From NCBI RefSeq assembly GCF_001274785.1, contig NZ_LHPI01000016.1:1-64000 (forward strand): a stretch of DNA of 64,000 nucleotides, given 5' to 3'. The position numbers and the translations under genes are program-made. Shown here one piece after another: positions 8,325 through 17,824 of the stretch. Position 1 is the stretch's first letter; each line of letters begins with the position of its first letter. Source of the stretch: Vibrio hepatarius. Its GTDB lineage: Bacteria; Pseudomonadota; Gammaproteobacteria; Enterobacterales; Vibrionaceae. The notes under the pieces were generated by a model, which saw nothing but the letters and a program-made list of their open reading frames with translations, ran no database searches and had not been told where the DNA came from.

Positions 8325-9734
8325 TTATACAGAGTAGTAAAGTTCAAACTCAAGTGGGTGAGTCGCCATGTTGATGCGCTCAACGTCTTTTGACTTAAGT
8401 GCGATGTAAGAATCGATAAAGTCATCAGAGAATACGCCGCCAGCTGTTAGGAACTCACGATCTTCGTTTAGTGCATTCAGAGCTACTTCTAGAGACTCAG
8501 CCACTTTTGGAATCTCAGCTGCTTCTTCAGCAGGAAGGTCGTAAAGGTCTTTATCCATCGCTTCGCCTGGGTGGATCTTGTTCTTAATACCGTCAAGACC
8601 AGCCATTAGTAGAGAAGCAAACGCTAGGTATGGGTTCGCTGCTGGATCTGGGAAGCGAGCTTCGATACGGCGTGCTTTCGGGCTTGGTACCACTGGGATA
8701 CGGATTGAAGCAGAACGGTTACGTGCTGAGTAAGCTAGCATAACTGGCGCTTCGAAGCCTGGTACAAGACGCTTGTACGAGTTTGTTGATGGGTTAGCAA
8801 ACGCGTTGATTGCGCGAGCGTGCTTGATGATACCGCCGATGTAGTAAAGAGCAGTTTCAGATAAGCCGCCGTACTTGTCACCTGCGAATAGGTTTACACC
8901 GTCTTTCGCTAGAGATTGGTGAACGTGCATACCAGAACCGTTGTCACCAACAAGTGGCTTAGGCATGAATGTCGCTGTCTTACCAAATGCGTGAGCAACG
9001 TTATGTACAACGTACTTGTAGATTTGGATTTCGTCAGCTTTCGTTGTTAGCGTGTTGAAACGAGTTGCGATTTCGTTCTGACCAGCAGTTGCCACTTCGT
9101 GGTGGTGCGCTTCAACCACTAGGCCCATTTCTTCCATGATTAGACACATTGCAGAACGGATGTCTTGAGAAGAGTCAACTGGAGCTACTGGGAAGTAACC
9201 ACCTTTAACGCCAGGACGGTGACCTTTGTTACCACCTTCGATTTCGCTGCCTGTGTTCCACGCTGCTTCTACGTCGTCGATCTTAAAGAAAGAACCCGAC
9301 ATGTCGTTTGAGTACTTAACGTCGTCAAATAGGAAGAACTCTGGCTCTGGACCAACAAGAACAGTGTCTGCGATACCAGTTGCGCGCATGTAGTCTTCAG
9401 CGCGTTTAGCGATAGAGCGTGGGTCACGGTCGTAACCTTGCATAGTTGCAGGTTCTAGGATGTCACAACGCACGTTTAGCGTTGCATCTTCAGTGAATGG
9501 GTCAAGAACTGCAGAGGCAGCGTCTGGCATCATTACCATGTCTGACTCGTTGATACCTTTCCAGCCAGCAACTGAAGAACCATCGAACATCTTACCTTCT
9601 TCGAAGAAGTCTGCGTCGATCTGGTGAGCAGGGATAGAGATGTGTTGCTCTTTACCTTTGGTATCAGTAAAGCGTAGGTCAACAAACTTAACTTCGTTTT
9701 CTTGGATCAGCGATAGAACGTTTTCTACTGACAT
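8325..9734 (-). CDS. glnA: Glutamine synthetase, type I
   Basis: 469 residues, the usual length of the dodecameric enzyme that makes glutamine from glutamate, ammonia and ATP. Visible signatures are FDGSSVAGW near residue 52, the ATP-binding [16 protein letters not shown] segment and the NRSASIRIP motif. The adenylylation tyrosine lies in KDLYDLP at about residue 398, so activity should be controlled by GlnE. A strong GGAGG ribosome site lies upstream. Its regulatory region holds a sigma-54 promoter and NtrC boxes. A terminator follows, so most glnA transcripts probably end before glnL-glnG. Confidence 0.98.
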   Translation of the reverse strand: MSVENVLSLIQENEVKFVDLRFTDTKGKEQHISIPAHQIDADFFEEGKMFDGSSVAGWKGINESDMVMMPDAASAVLDPFTEDATLNVRCDILEPATMQGYDRDPRSIAKRAEDYMRATGIADTVLVGPEPEFFLFDDVKYSNDMSGSFFKIDDVEAAWNTGSEIEGGNKGHRPGVKGGYFPVAPVDSSQDIRSAMCLIMEEMGLVVEAHHHEVATAGQNEIATRFNTLTTKADEIQIYKYVVHNVAHAFGKTATFMPKPLVGDNGSGMHVHQSLAKDGVNLFAGDKYGGLSETALYYIGGIIKHARAINAFANPSTNSYKRLVPGFEAPVMLAYSARNRSASIRIPVVPSPKARRIEARFPDPAANPYLAFASLLMAGLDGIKNKIHPGEAMDKDLYDLPAEEAAEIPKVAESLEVALNALNEDREFLTAGGVFSDDFIDSYIALKSKDVERINMATHPLEFELYYSV

Positions 9735-9849
9735 GTTGGATAACCTCCAGTGTTATTAAAGCGGTGATGGCGTGATTCTTAATCTAATCTTAAGTACCAG
9801 CATTGATTAATTTCTTTTCAATCGTGTTAATCGATGCTGAAAATACTAA

Positions 9850-9866
9850 AGCCAAAACCGTGCCAA
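9850..9866 (-). promoter_or_regulatory. Sigma-54 promoter of glnA
   Basis: On the minus strand the sequence reads TTGGCACGGTTTTGGCT: a -24 TGGCACG and a -12 TGGCT with invariant GG and GC 12 bases apart. It lies about 116 bases upstream of the start codon, with NtrC boxes a further 50-100 bases away. Confidence 0.82.
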
Positions 9867-9914
9867 AAAAATTAATCCATTAATTTCAAAGAATTAGTGG
9901 CTTGGGCATTAATC

Positions 9915-9934
9915 TGGTGCAAACATTTGCACCA
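9915..9934. promoter_or_regulatory. Palindrome of two NtrC half-sites in reversed order
   Basis: TGGTGCAAACATTTGCACCA is a near-perfect palindrome made of GGTGC and GCACC, the NtrC half-sites in outward order. It may form parts of two weak NtrC boxes or fix the phasing of NtrC oligomers upstream of glnA. Confidence 0.55.
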
Positions 9935-9948
9935 AAATGATCTACGTT

Positions 9949-9965
9949 TGCACTTATTTGGTGCA
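9949..9965. promoter_or_regulatory. Strong NtrC box upstream of glnA
   Basis: TGCACTTATTTGGTGCA fits TGCACY-N5-GGTGCA exactly. It lies roughly 90 bases upstream of the sigma-54 -24/-12 element, a normal enhancer distance. A further half-site GCGCACC lies at about 9978-9984. Confidence 0.85.
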
Positions 9966-10183
9966 TTATTAAGTGGGCGCACCAAATTAAGACAAGATCG
10001 AACATCATTCAGCCTAGTTTTCGTAAGATTGTCAATTGAGTTTTAAACAGATGAAATGGCTTATTGCGCTGTATCAAGTTGTCCTGAGTGTAAAATCAAC
10101 GGAACAGATCACATATTTCTAGGTTTTTCGCCAAAATCTGGTACATTATGGCCGTTTTTTTAATCAAAAAAGTCCCTTCATAT

Positions 10184-10196
10184 AGAAGGAGCTTCT
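10184..10196 (+). promoter_or_regulatory. Hairpin holding the best bipA Shine-Dalgarno sequence
   Basis: AGAAG-GAG-CTTCT forms a 5-bp stem with a 3-base loop. The strong AGAAGGAG sequence is inside it, 26 bases before the bipA ATG, while the bases directly before the ATG contain only a weak GAG. Confidence 0.5.
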
Positions 10197-10217
10197 TATA
10201 TCGAGTGAATCAAATCC

Positions 10218-12047
10218 ATGGCTACTCCACAGATTGATAAATTAAGAAATATCGCGATCATCGCGCACGTTGACCACGGTAAAACTACACTGGTTGATAA
10301 ACTGCTACAACAATCAGGTACTCTAGAGTCTCGCGGCGAAGCTGAAGAGCGAGTCATGGACTCAAACGACATCGAAAAAGAACGTGGTATTACCATTCTT
10401 GCTAAGAACACTGCGATCAACTGGAACGATTACCGCATCAACATCGTAGATACTCCGGGACACGCGGACTTCGGTGGTGAAGTAGAACGTATCATGTCGA
10501 TGGTAGACTCTGTACTACTTATCGTTGACGCGGTTGATGGCCCAATGCCACAAACACGTTTCGTAACGCAAAAAGCATTTGCACACGGTCTTAAGCCAAT
10601 CGTTGTAATCAACAAGATTGACCGCCCTGGCGCGCGTCCTGATTGGGTTATGGACCAAGTGTTCGACCTATTCGACAACCTAGGCGCAACAGATGACCAG
10701 CTAGACTTTAAAGTGGTTTACGCATCAGCACTTAACGGTTGGGCTTCTCTAGAAGAAGGCGAAACTGGCGAGAACATGGAACCACTATTCCAAACTATCG
10801 TTGACGTTGTTGACGCACCAAATGTTGACCTTGATGGTCCACTACAAATGCAAGTTTCTCAGCTAGATTACAGCTCTTACGTGGGTGTTATCGGTGTAGC
10901 TCGTGTAACTCGTGGTAGCGTTAAAGCAAACCAACAGGTAACCATTATTGGTGCTGACGGTAAAACTCGCAACGGTAAAGTGGGTACAGTCATGGGCTAC
11001 CTTGGCCTAGAGCGTCACGAAGTTGAGCAAGCGAACGCAGGTGATATCATCGCAATCACTGGTCTTGGTGAGCTAAAAATCTCTGACACTATCTGTGCAC
11101 AAAACGCAGTAGAAGCGCTTCCACCACTGTCTGTTGATGAACCAACAGTAACGATGACGTTCCAAGTAAACACGTCTCCATTCGCGGGTAAAGAAGGTAA
11201 GTTCGTAACGTCACGTAACATCCTTGAGCGTCTAGAGAAGGAACTGGTACACAACGTTGCGCTACGCGTTGAGCAAACAGACGACCCAGACAAATTCCGC
11301 GTATCAGGCCGTGGTGAACTTCACCTATCTATCCTGATCGAAAACATGCGTCGTGAAGGCTTCGAACTAGCAGTATCTCGTCCAGAAGTAATCATCAAAG
11401 AAGAAGATGGTCAGCTAATGGAACCGTTCGAAACAGTAACTATCGACGTAATGGAAGAGCACCAAGGCGGCATCATGGAGAACATCGGCCTACGTAAAGG
11501 TGAGCTGAAAGACATGTCTCCAGACGGTAAAGGCCGTGTACGTATGGACTTCGAAATGCCATCTCGTGGTCTGATCGGTTTCCAAACGGAATTCATGACA
11601 CTGACTTCTGGTTCTGGTCTTCTTTACCATACGTTCGATCGCTACGCGCCACACAAAGGCGGTAACATCGGTCAACGTGTGAATGGTGTACTAATCGCGA
11701 ACGCGATGGGTAAAGCGCTAACTAACGCGCTGTTCAACCTGCAAGAACGTGGTCGTCTATTTATCGGTCACGGTGTTGAAGTTTACGAAGGTATGGTTAT
11801 CGGTATTCATAGCCGTGACAACGACCTAACGGTAAACGCACTGAAAGGTAAGCAGCTAACTAACGTTCGTGCATCTGGTACAGATGACGCACAGGTTCTT
11901 ACTCCGCCAATCAAGATGACTCTTGAGCAAGCACTAGAATTCATCGATGATGATGAGCTAGTAGAAGTAACACCTGAAAGCATCCGTATTCGTAAGAAGT
12001 TCCTAACGGAAAGCGATCGTAAACGCGCGTCTCGTTCAGCGAAGTAA
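10218..12047 (+). CDS. bipA: Ribosome-associated GTPase BipA/TypA
   Basis: 609-residue translational GTPase related to EF-G, involved in 50S subunit assembly and growth at low temperature or under stress. The G domain (about 1-200) has G1 AHVDHGKT, G3 DTPGHADF and G4 NKID. The OB-type domain II, the EF-G-like domains III and V, and the BipA-specific C-terminal domain fill the rest. The N-terminus [14 protein letters not shown] is typical, so the ATG at 10218 is kept although its Shine-Dalgarno spacing is poor. It is divergent from glnA, as in enterobacteria, and has its own terminator. Confidence 0.97.
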   Translation: MATPQIDKLRNIAIIAHVDHGKTTLVDKLLQQSGTLESRGEAEERVMDSNDIEKERGITILAKNTAINWNDYRINIVDTPGHADFGGEVERIMSMVDSVLLIVDAVDGPMPQTRFVTQKAFAHGLKPIVVINKIDRPGARPDWVMDQVFDLFDNLGATDDQLDFKVVYASALNGWASLEEGETGENMEPLFQTIVDVVDAPNVDLDGPLQMQVSQLDYSSYVGVIGVARVTRGSVKANQQVTIIGADGKTRNGKVGTVMGYLGLERHEVEQANAGDIIAITGLGELKISDTICAQNAVEALPPLSVDEPTVTMTFQVNTSPFAGKEGKFVTSRNILERLEKELVHNVALRVEQTDDPDKFRVSGRGELHLSILIENMRREGFELAVSRPEVIIKEEDGQLMEPFETVTIDVMEEHQGGIMENIGLRKGELKDMSPDGKGRVRMDFEMPSRGLIGFQTEFMTLTSGSGLLYHTFDRYAPHKGGNIGQRVNGVLIANAMGKALTNALFNLQERGRLFIGHGVEVYEGMVIGIHSRDNDLTVNALKGKQLTNVRASGTDDAQVLTPPIKMTLEQALEFIDDDELVEVTPESIRIRKKFLTESDRKRASRSAK

Positions 12048-12072
12048 TTTTTTCGCGATAGCGAAATAGAAT

Positions 12073-12110
12073 AAAAAAGCCCCGAGTTACGCTCGGGGCT
12101 TTTGTGTTTT
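12073..12110 (+). terminator. Intrinsic terminator of bipA
   Basis: The stem AGCCCCGAG / CTCGGGGCT with a short loop is followed by TTTGTGTTTTT and preceded by A6. It ends about 15 bases before the next start codon. Confidence 0.9.
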
Positions 12111-12124
12111 TACAAAGGAAAGAT

Positions 12125-12658
12125 ATGCAGCCAATCATTATTACCGGCGGTCCGGGAGCGGGGAAAACGACGTTACTTAATGCACTGGGTGAGCAGGGGT
12201 ATGCGACGTTTGCAGAAGGCTCTCGAACCTTGATTGAACAGCAAAGCCGACTCAAGGATGGGGTATTGCCGTGGACTGATTTACCGCGATTTGCCCAGCT
12301 GTGTCTTGATCTCATGGCAGAGCAAAAACGTCGAGCACTTGATCACCAAGTGGCGTTTATGGACCGCGCAATCCCTGACATCGTCGCTTATCTGCGAGTG
12401 GGTGGCTGCGAAGTGCCACAAGCGTTTATTTCTGGCAGTGCTGGCTACCATCGACAAGTGTTTGCCTGTGCGCCTGAAGCATCGATCTATGTTCAAGATG
12501 AAGTTCGCCCACATAGCTTTGAGGAAGCGCAGCACATTCATCAATTGCTGGTGGAGAGTTACACTGAGCTAGGTTATCAAGTAGTGGATGTGCCGTGGGG
12601 AAGTGTTACCGAGCGGGTGGCATTTATCCGCGAGCACTGGCTAGCGAAGCAATGCTGA
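12125..12658 (+). CDS. Small AAA-type ATPase, AAA_28-like
   Basis: 177 residues. I use the ATG at 12125 because AAAGGAAAG precedes it and the protein then opens directly on its P-loop, MQPIIITGGPGAGKTTLL. The upstream ATG lies within the bipA terminator. An aspartate-containing strand (VAFMDRAIPDI, about residue 80) could serve as Walker B, and a basic segment follows. Families of this type (AAA_28, predicted ATPases) include kinase-like proteins of unknown substrate. The terminator upstream separates it from bipA, so it should have its own promoter. Specific function unknown. Confidence 0.8.
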   Translation: MQPIIITGGPGAGKTTLLNALGEQGYATFAEGSRTLIEQQSRLKDGVLPWTDLPRFAQLCLDLMAEQKRRALDHQVAFMDRAIPDIVAYLRVGGCEVPQAFISGSAGYHRQVFACAPEASIYVQDEVRPHSFEEAQHIHQLLVESYTELGYQVVDVPWGSVTERVAFIREHWLAKQC

Positions 12659-12666
12659 GTGACTAA

Positions 12667-12686
12667 ACCTCCTCGAATGAGGAGGT
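12667..12686. terminator. Hairpin between convergent genes, possible terminator
   Basis: ACCTCCTC / GAGGAGGT pairs around a GAAT-centred loop between the ATPase stop and the minus-strand DUF2959 stop. There is no strong T-run on either side, so it may only be a weak or Rho-assisted end. Confidence 0.4.
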
Positions 12687-12699
12687 CAGCCAAAGTTGA

Positions 12700-13341
12700 T
12701 TATTTTTGATTCAGTTTTTGTAGGAACTTGTCTGATTCGGCGATTGCCGCGTTCATTTGCTTAATCGCGTACTGAATATCTTGTTCTAAGTTTGAAAATT
12801 CGCCTTGGAGCGCACCAACCGCACTCGCGTTTAGGTTATGCTTTAAATACAAAGTGTTGTCACGAAGCGTATTGAGTACTGGCGTCATTTTCTGTTCAGC
12901 GCGTTTCATCGCTTTGAGCATGGTGTTGTATGAAGTACGGGTCTCACGCAGTTTCTGTTCGCTCGCACGACGTAATGAGCGGTTGGTGTAGAGATCGAGT
13001 TCGTCTTGCCACTCGTCGAACAGTGCTTCAGACACATCCTCAATGGCGGCGATACGCTCGCGCACTTCTTCTGCAGCACTTTCACTGTCTTGGTATTTGT
13101 CGTTGATCTTGTTGTAGACGCTTTCCAGTTCTCCACCGTCGAATTGAGTTAGGGCTGAAAGTGCTTCGAGCGCGCTGCTAAACTCTTGTTGAGCCTCTTG
13201 TTGTGACTCTTTGGCTTCTTCAACGCGGTCTACCATGATGTCTCGTTTGTGGTAGCCTACTTGTTCCATTGCAGAATAATAGGCGGATTGACAACCTGTT
13301 AGGGTAAAAATGGATAATACCAAAGCCAGTAAGTACGGCAT
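12700..13341 (-). CDS. DUF2959 lipoprotein
   Basis: 213 residues. A lipoprotein signal (MPYLLALVLSIFTLTGCQS) with lipobox LTGC places the acylated cysteine at residue 17. The remainder is almost entirely helical and charged, with heptad-like stretches (EEAKESQQEAQQEFSSALEA and onward), so a long coiled coil in the periplasm is likely. This matches the DUF2959 family of unknown function. AAGGA precedes the start. It is divergent from the yihY gene, with only 35 bases between the starts. Confidence 0.85.
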   Translation of the reverse strand: MPYLLALVLSIFTLTGCQSAYYSAMEQVGYHKRDIMVDRVEEAKESQQEAQQEFSSALEALSALTQFDGGELESVYNKINDKYQDSESAAEEVRERIAAIEDVSEALFDEWQDELDLYTNRSLRRASEQKLRETRTSYNTMLKAMKRAEQKMTPVLNTLRDNTLYLKHNLNASAVGALQGEFSNLEQDIQYAIKQMNAAIAESDKFLQKLNQK

Positions 13342-13376
13342 GAATGAGTCCTTTTCTTTAGAATTATGGTGCTAGG

Positions 13377-14321
13377 ATGACCGAGTCGTTTGGGAGTTAC
13401 AAGTTGAAATTTGAGCAAATGGGTAAGCAAGGACTTGCCTTTGGACAATATCTTTTGACTAGGATGGCGCATGACCGTGTGAACGTGAACGCCGGCTACT
13501 TGGCCTACATCAGTTTGCTCTCACTCGTACCTATGATGACGGTGTTGCTGTCGGTGTTATCTTCCTTCCCAGTGTTTAGTAATGTTGGCGATGTCATTCA
13601 GGACTTCCTGATCACCCATTTTGTTCCCGCCGCAGGTGATGCGGTGAAGAGTGCCTTATTCGATTTTATCGCCAATACCGGCAAGATGACTGCGGTGGGC
13701 GGTGCATTTTTGTTTGTTGCTGCACTGATGCTGATTTCCAACATCGATAAAAACCTGAACTATATTTGGCGAGTAAAGAAAAAGCGCCGCGCGGTGTTTT
13801 CGTTTTCGATGTATTGGATGGTGCTGACTCTCGGCCCGATATTGGTCGGAGCAAGTATCGTCGCGACCTCTTACATCACGTCGTTAAAAATCCTCGAAAG
13901 CAACACCATTTCGAGTGCGTTTGAGTTCTTCCTACGATGGCTACCATTCTTACTCTCATTTTCGGCGTTTGTCGGTTTGTATTTGTTGGTGCCAAACAAG
14001 AAAGTCTATTTTTCCCATGCGGTGGTTGGTGCGATTATCGCCGCGCTGCTGTTCGAAGCGAGCAAGAAAGGCTTTGCCCTATATATCACCGAGTTTCCTT
14101 CTTATCAGTTAATTTACGGCGCTTTGGCGGCGATTCCGATTCTGTTTGTTTGGGTCTATTTGTGTTGGTTGATTGTGTTGATCGGTGCGGAAGTGACCGC
14201 CGCGCTGGGCGAGAAAGAGCACTGGCGCGCAACCGAAGAAGAAGTGGTAAAATGCTCACCACAAACATCCCAAATAGAGAAAGGAAGTCAAAGTGATAGC
14301 ACTGATCCAGAGAGTAAGTGA
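13377..14321 (+). CDS. yihY: YihY/BrkB family inner-membrane protein
   Basis: 314 residues with about six membrane segments. Typical family blocks are [47 protein letters not shown] and [35 protein letters not shown]. Members were once mis-called ribonuclease BN; the true function is unclear (transport or virulence roles proposed). The C-terminal 45 residues are hydrophilic and cytoplasmic. The last 29 bases overlap dtd, and the yihY-dtd-fabY order is the same as in Escherichia coli, so an operon is likely. The Shine-Dalgarno before 13377 is weak, so a start slightly downstream is possible. Confidence 0.92.
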   Translation: MTESFGSYKLKFEQMGKQGLAFGQYLLTRMAHDRVNVNAGYLAYISLLSLVPMMTVLLSVLSSFPVFSNVGDVIQDFLITHFVPAAGDAVKSALFDFIANTGKMTAVGGAFLFVAALMLISNIDKNLNYIWRVKKKRRAVFSFSMYWMVLTLGPILVGASIVATSYITSLKILESNTISSAFEFFLRWLPFLLSFSAFVGLYLLVPNKKVYFSHAVVGAIIAALLFEASKKGFALYITEFPSYQLIYGALAAIPILFVWVYLCWLIVLIGAEVTAALGEKEHWRATEEEVVKCSPQTSQIEKGSQSDSTDPESK

Positions 14322-14727
14322 GGCAGCAGTACGCGTAGATGGTGAAGTGGTAGGAGAGATCGACAAAGGCCTACTTGTTCTACTGGGTGTGGAAAAGGAC
14401 GATGATGAAGCCAAGTCAAAACGCTTGGTTGAACGTGTTACGACTTACCGTGTTTTCGAAGATGACGAAGGTAAGATGAACCTAAATGTGCAACAAGTCG
14501 GTGGTAAAGTTTTGGTGGTGTCGCAGTTCACATTGCCTGCCGATACTAAGAAAGGGACTCGCGCGGGTTTTTCACGCGGCGCGCACCCAAGTGAGGCCGA
14601 GCGCCTATATGAACACTTTGCTGACTTGTGCCAAACTGTATTGCCAACCGAACGCGGCCGTTTTGCCGCCGATATGAAAGTCTCTTTGGTTAATGATGGA
14701 CCAGTGACGTTTTGGTTGCAGGTTTAG
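14293..14727 (+). CDS. dtd: D-aminoacyl-tRNA deacylase
   Basis: 144 residues, full length. Removes D-amino acids (and glycine mischarged on tRNA-Ala) from tRNA in the cytoplasm. The [14 protein letters not shown] motif lies near residue 78 and [11 protein letters not shown] near the C-terminus supplies the Gly-cisPro proofreading loop. It starts at GTG with AAGGAAG five bases upstream, both inside the end of yihY, so translation is probably coupled to yihY. Confidence 0.96.
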   Translation: MIALIQRVSEAAVRVDGEVVGEIDKGLLVLLGVEKDDDEAKSKRLVERVTTYRVFEDDEGKMNLNVQQVGGKVLVVSQFTLPADTKKGTRAGFSRGAHPSEAERLYEHFADLCQTVLPTERGRFAADMKVSLVNDGPVTFWLQV

Positions 14728-14841
14728 CACCGTTATCACAGTAATAATTTGGACATATTAGTATCAACGAGCGACAGTAAGCTCTGAGATGAAATACTGC
14801 TGCTAAATGGATATTTGGTGGCAGTGATAAAAAGGAATTTT

Positions 14842-15771
14842 ATGTTTAAGCTGATCACTCCAAAAACGGATAACCAACTTAACAAGTATTATCACTTTCG
14901 CTGGCAGATGCTGCGCGAGCCTTGGCGCATGCCGCTGGGCTCGGAACGTGACGAATATGACCCGATGAGCTTCCATCGCATGATTGTCGACGGGCGTGGA
15001 CGTCCAATGGCGATCGGCCGCTTGTATATCACGCCGGACAATGAAGGCCAAATTCGCTACATGGCGGTAAAAGGCTCTCGCCGTAATAAAGGGATGGGTT
15101 CTTTAGTGCTGGTGGCGCTCGAGTCGTTAGCGCGTCAGGAAGGCGTTAAGCGATTAGTATGTAACGCGCGCGAAGATGCAATCTCGTTCTATGAAAAGAA
15201 TGGCTTTGAGCGCCGTGGTGAGCTGACCGACGAACGTGGTCCGGTGCGCCACCAACAAATGGTCAAGCCGCTAGACCCGATGGCTAATGTCTTGCGTAAG
15301 CCAGAATGGTGCGCCGAACTGCAAGAGCGCTGGGAAAATCAAATCCCAATCAGCGACAAGATGGGTATCAAAATCAACCAATATACTGGCTACCAGTTTG
15401 AGTGTTGCGCTCAGCTGAACCCTAACCTCAATCCTCACAATACGCTATTTGCAGGTTCGGCGTTCACGCTGGCAACGTTAACTGGCTGGGGTATGACTTG
15501 GCTGCTGCTCAAAGAGCGTAACTTGCAAGGCGATATTGTTTTGGCTGATAGTCAGATTCGCTACCGCCATCCTGTGATGCAAAACCCAGTCGCGGCGACT
15601 TCTTTAGATGGGATCAGTGGTGACTTAGACCGTTTAGCGTCGGGGCGTAAAGCTCGAATTGTTATTCACGTCACCATCTACAGTGGCGATGCTGCCGCAG
15701 TGGAGTTCGTCGGCACTTATATGTTGATCCCTGATTACAAATCTAAGTTAGACGGTGAGTTGACCGTGTGA
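14842..15771 (+). CDS. GNAT acetyltransferase / YiiD-type thioesterase fusion, FabY-like
   Basis: 309 residues from the ATG at 14842, chosen for its AAAGGAA ribosome site. The N-terminal half (about 1-150) is a GNAT domain (MAVKGSRRNKGMGSLVLVALE, then ISFYEKNGFERRG). The C-terminal half (about 165-305) is a hot-dog thioesterase-like domain (NTLFAGSAFTLATLTGWGM, ADSQIRYRHPV). This is the architecture of E. coli YiiD, later called FabY and linked to starting fatty acid synthesis. It is third in the yihY-dtd-yiiD order, which supports orthology. The end overlaps the opposing AsmA-like gene by 37 bases. Confidence 0.88.
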   Translation: MFKLITPKTDNQLNKYYHFRWQMLREPWRMPLGSERDEYDPMSFHRMIVDGRGRPMAIGRLYITPDNEGQIRYMAVKGSRRNKGMGSLVLVALESLARQEGVKRLVCNAREDAISFYEKNGFERRGELTDERGPVRHQQMVKPLDPMANVLRKPEWCAELQERWENQIPISDKMGIKINQYTGYQFECCAQLNPNLNPHNTLFAGSAFTLATLTGWGMTWLLLKERNLQGDIVLADSQIRYRHPVMQNPVAATSLDGISGDLDRLASGRKARIVIHVTIYSGDAAAVEFVGTYMLIPDYKSKLDGELTV

Positions 15772-17675
15772 TCGTGGCTTGCAGGTGGGGAGACATTTGG
15801 CTCGGGGCAAACGTGGCTAATGACATTGGTTAAGTCGAAAATCTCTGACCACAACTGTTGGCACTCTTGGTTGATATTCAGAATCAAGGTGCCAAATTGC
15901 GGTTTGGTTAAATCAAGCTGGCCAACCAGCGCGCCCTTCTCTGCCTGAGACTGGATACGAATTCGGCCTCGATCAGCGTTGACTTCAATCACTTCCAGAG
16001 GCCATGGCTGCGTAAAGCTTACCTCCCCATCGGCACTTTTAGCATCGATCATGCCTTGACGGATTTGCGCTTTGACCTGGCCTGACGCGCTGTGCGCCAG
16101 CATAGAGTAATCGCCAGATAGGCCTGAAAGGTCGAGCTCTATTTCCGCCAGTCCGCTTAATGAGAATGGTAAACGCGATTGAATCCATGCTTGTTCCAGT
16201 GGAATGCCGTCACCATGCAGGGAAAACGCCCACGGTGCGCTGAGTGTGGTCTGGTCCCATTTGCCATTGGCTTCGATATAGCCTGAAGGAAGGGGAAGAA
16301 ACGCGCGCTCTAAACGGACATCGCCTTGCTGTGACGAAGCGCGAATCATCGCCTGAGTCGTCAATAGCTGGTCCAAGCTGGCATTGTTGGCAGTCACCTC
16401 TAAGTGGCCGTTAAAGAAACCCGCTTTACCGCCTTTTATCAGCGAAAGCTGCTCACCTTCGATATTCACACCGGATAACTGCCAATAGGGTTTACGCTCA
16501 ATTTGGATGATTTGGCCGTTGTTTACATCCAGCTCATCAATCGACAAGGTGTTCAACGACTGCGCCGCCTGATGCAGCGAGCTTACCAACTCAGAGGTGT
16601 TCTCTAGCCATTTAATCCCAGACATACGCAGCTGTTTGAGCTGAACATCAGACGGTGAGATCCGCCCCTCCAACTGAATACGGCCTTCTTTAAAGTCTGC
16701 ATCGAATTCGTCAAACGTGATTCCCTTGTCGCTAACCGCCAGTTTGGCTGTTGGAGCAATGAGCTGTAAATCCTGATAAGTCACGCTGTCGGCGTTAAAT
16801 GACAAATAGCCTTGCTGCTGTTGCCAGAGCGAGCGTTCAAGGGAGAGGTTTTCCAGCGACGCATCAAGCTGTTCAAAGCGCCAACCAGCGTAGTCAAAAC
16901 TGCTGCTGAGAATATCTAAGCTGTTGATGTGAGTAATAGGCAAGCTGAGTGAGTCTAAGGTGGTTAGCAGTTGTTCTGCCGGTGTTGCGCTGGTCAGTTG
17001 CAGTTGGTTGACGGTGACATTGACCAACGACCAGCCGCTTTGATATTGCTCTGCCTGACCAGAAACGTTCGCCCCGCGCCAATTGAAAGACATGCCGTAA
17101 AGGGTGCTGTCAGCGGCTTGGTATTTAGCGTCAATCAACAAGTCGTCTAGCGCTTCACCACGGGTGTAGAGCTGTTTTGCCGAAAGTTGAATGTCACCAT
17201 ACGGGAGAGTTTGTTCGTCATCTTGCCAAACGGGCTGTTTGACTTGAAGGCTGACGCCGCGCGCAGACCACTCGTGGCTTGAGACGTCGACGTAATCGAG
17301 TGCTAGATGGTTCAGATAGAAAGGTTTGAGCAGCGTTAAGTCAAAGTGCTGCAGGTCGATATTGGCCCCTTCGATCAGCATGGAGTCAAACGCAACTTTG
17401 CCGCTATTGATTAAATACGGATTCAGCCACAGCGTGAGTTTGGGGATTCTTACGTTACGTCGCTCGGATTGGATTTCGACGTCATCGAGCTCCAACTGGA
17501 GCGGTGGAGTATAGCGAACCTTCTGGGTGACGAGGTGATACGGCGTTAGGTGTTTGAAAAGTAGGTTGATGGTGTCTGTCGCGTAGCGGGTTTGTAGCAA
17601 GGCAAACAGAGAGAGCGCACTTAAGCTAAGCAAGGCAACAACCATGATCGTACTCAGCAGCAATATTCTCTTCAA
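15735..17675 (-). CDS. AsmA-like envelope protein
   Basis: 646 residues with an N-terminal membrane anchor (MKRILLLSTIMVVALLSLSALSLFALL) and a long periplasmic beta-rich region with repeating strands (LELDDVEIQSERRNVRIPKLTLWLNP, LRMSGIKWLENTSEL). This suits AsmA/TamB-type proteins linked to lipid transport or outer-membrane assembly. The start appears to be TTG at 17675 with GGAAGG nine bases upstream; no better codon lies upstream. The final 37 bases lie antisense to the end of the FabY-like gene. Low similarity within this family makes a precise name unsafe. Confidence 0.7.
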   Translation of the reverse strand: MKRILLLSTIMVVALLSLSALSLFALLQTRYATDTINLLFKHLTPYHLVTQKVRYTPPLQLELDDVEIQSERRNVRIPKLTLWLNPYLINSGKVAFDSMLIEGANIDLQHFDLTLLKPFYLNHLALDYVDVSSHEWSARGVSLQVKQPVWQDDEQTLPYGDIQLSAKQLYTRGEALDDLLIDAKYQAADSTLYGMSFNWRGANVSGQAEQYQSGWSLVNVTVNQLQLTSATPAEQLLTTLDSLSLPITHINSLDILSSSFDYAGWRFEQLDASLENLSLERSLWQQQQGYLSFNADSVTYQDLQLIAPTAKLAVSDKGITFDEFDADFKEGRIQLEGRISPSDVQLKQLRMSGIKWLENTSELVSSLHQAAQSLNTLSIDELDVNNGQIIQIERKPYWQLSGVNIEGEQLSLIKGGKAGFFNGHLEVTANNASLDQLLTTQAMIRASSQQGDVRLERAFLPLPSGYIEANGKWDQTTLSAPWAFSLHGDGIPLEQAWIQSRLPFSLSGLAEIELDLSGLSGDYSMLAHSASGQVKAQIRQGMIDAKSADGEVSFTQPWPLEVIEVNADRGRIRIQSQAEKGALVGQLDLTKPQFGTLILNINQECQQLWSEIFDLTNVISHVCPEPNVSPPASHDHTVNSPSNLDL

Positions 17676-17774
17676 AACTAAGACCTTCCTGAATTCCCGT
17701 TCGCTTGCGATGTTCTAACTACCAGATACAGAGTCAGTTTGCTTAGCTTGAAACATTTTGCACACAGAGGCAAC

Positions 17775-17799
17775 AAAAAGCCCCTCAAAAGAGGGGCTT
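17775..17799 (-). terminator. Intrinsic terminator of pckA
   Basis: AAGCCCCTC / GAGGGGCTT with a four-base loop followed on the minus strand by TTTTTG, 26 bases after the pckA stop. Confidence 0.9.
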
Positions 17800-17824
17800 A
17801 GATAGCTATTTGAAGCCGATGTCA

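Larger units (their letters stand above)
9735..10217. other. glnA-bipA divergent regulatory region
   Basis: 483 bases without a gene. The left two thirds hold the glnA sigma-54 promoter and NtrC boxes described separately. The right third is the bipA leader. I could not identify a convincing sigma-70 promoter for bipA. Confidence 0.7.
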
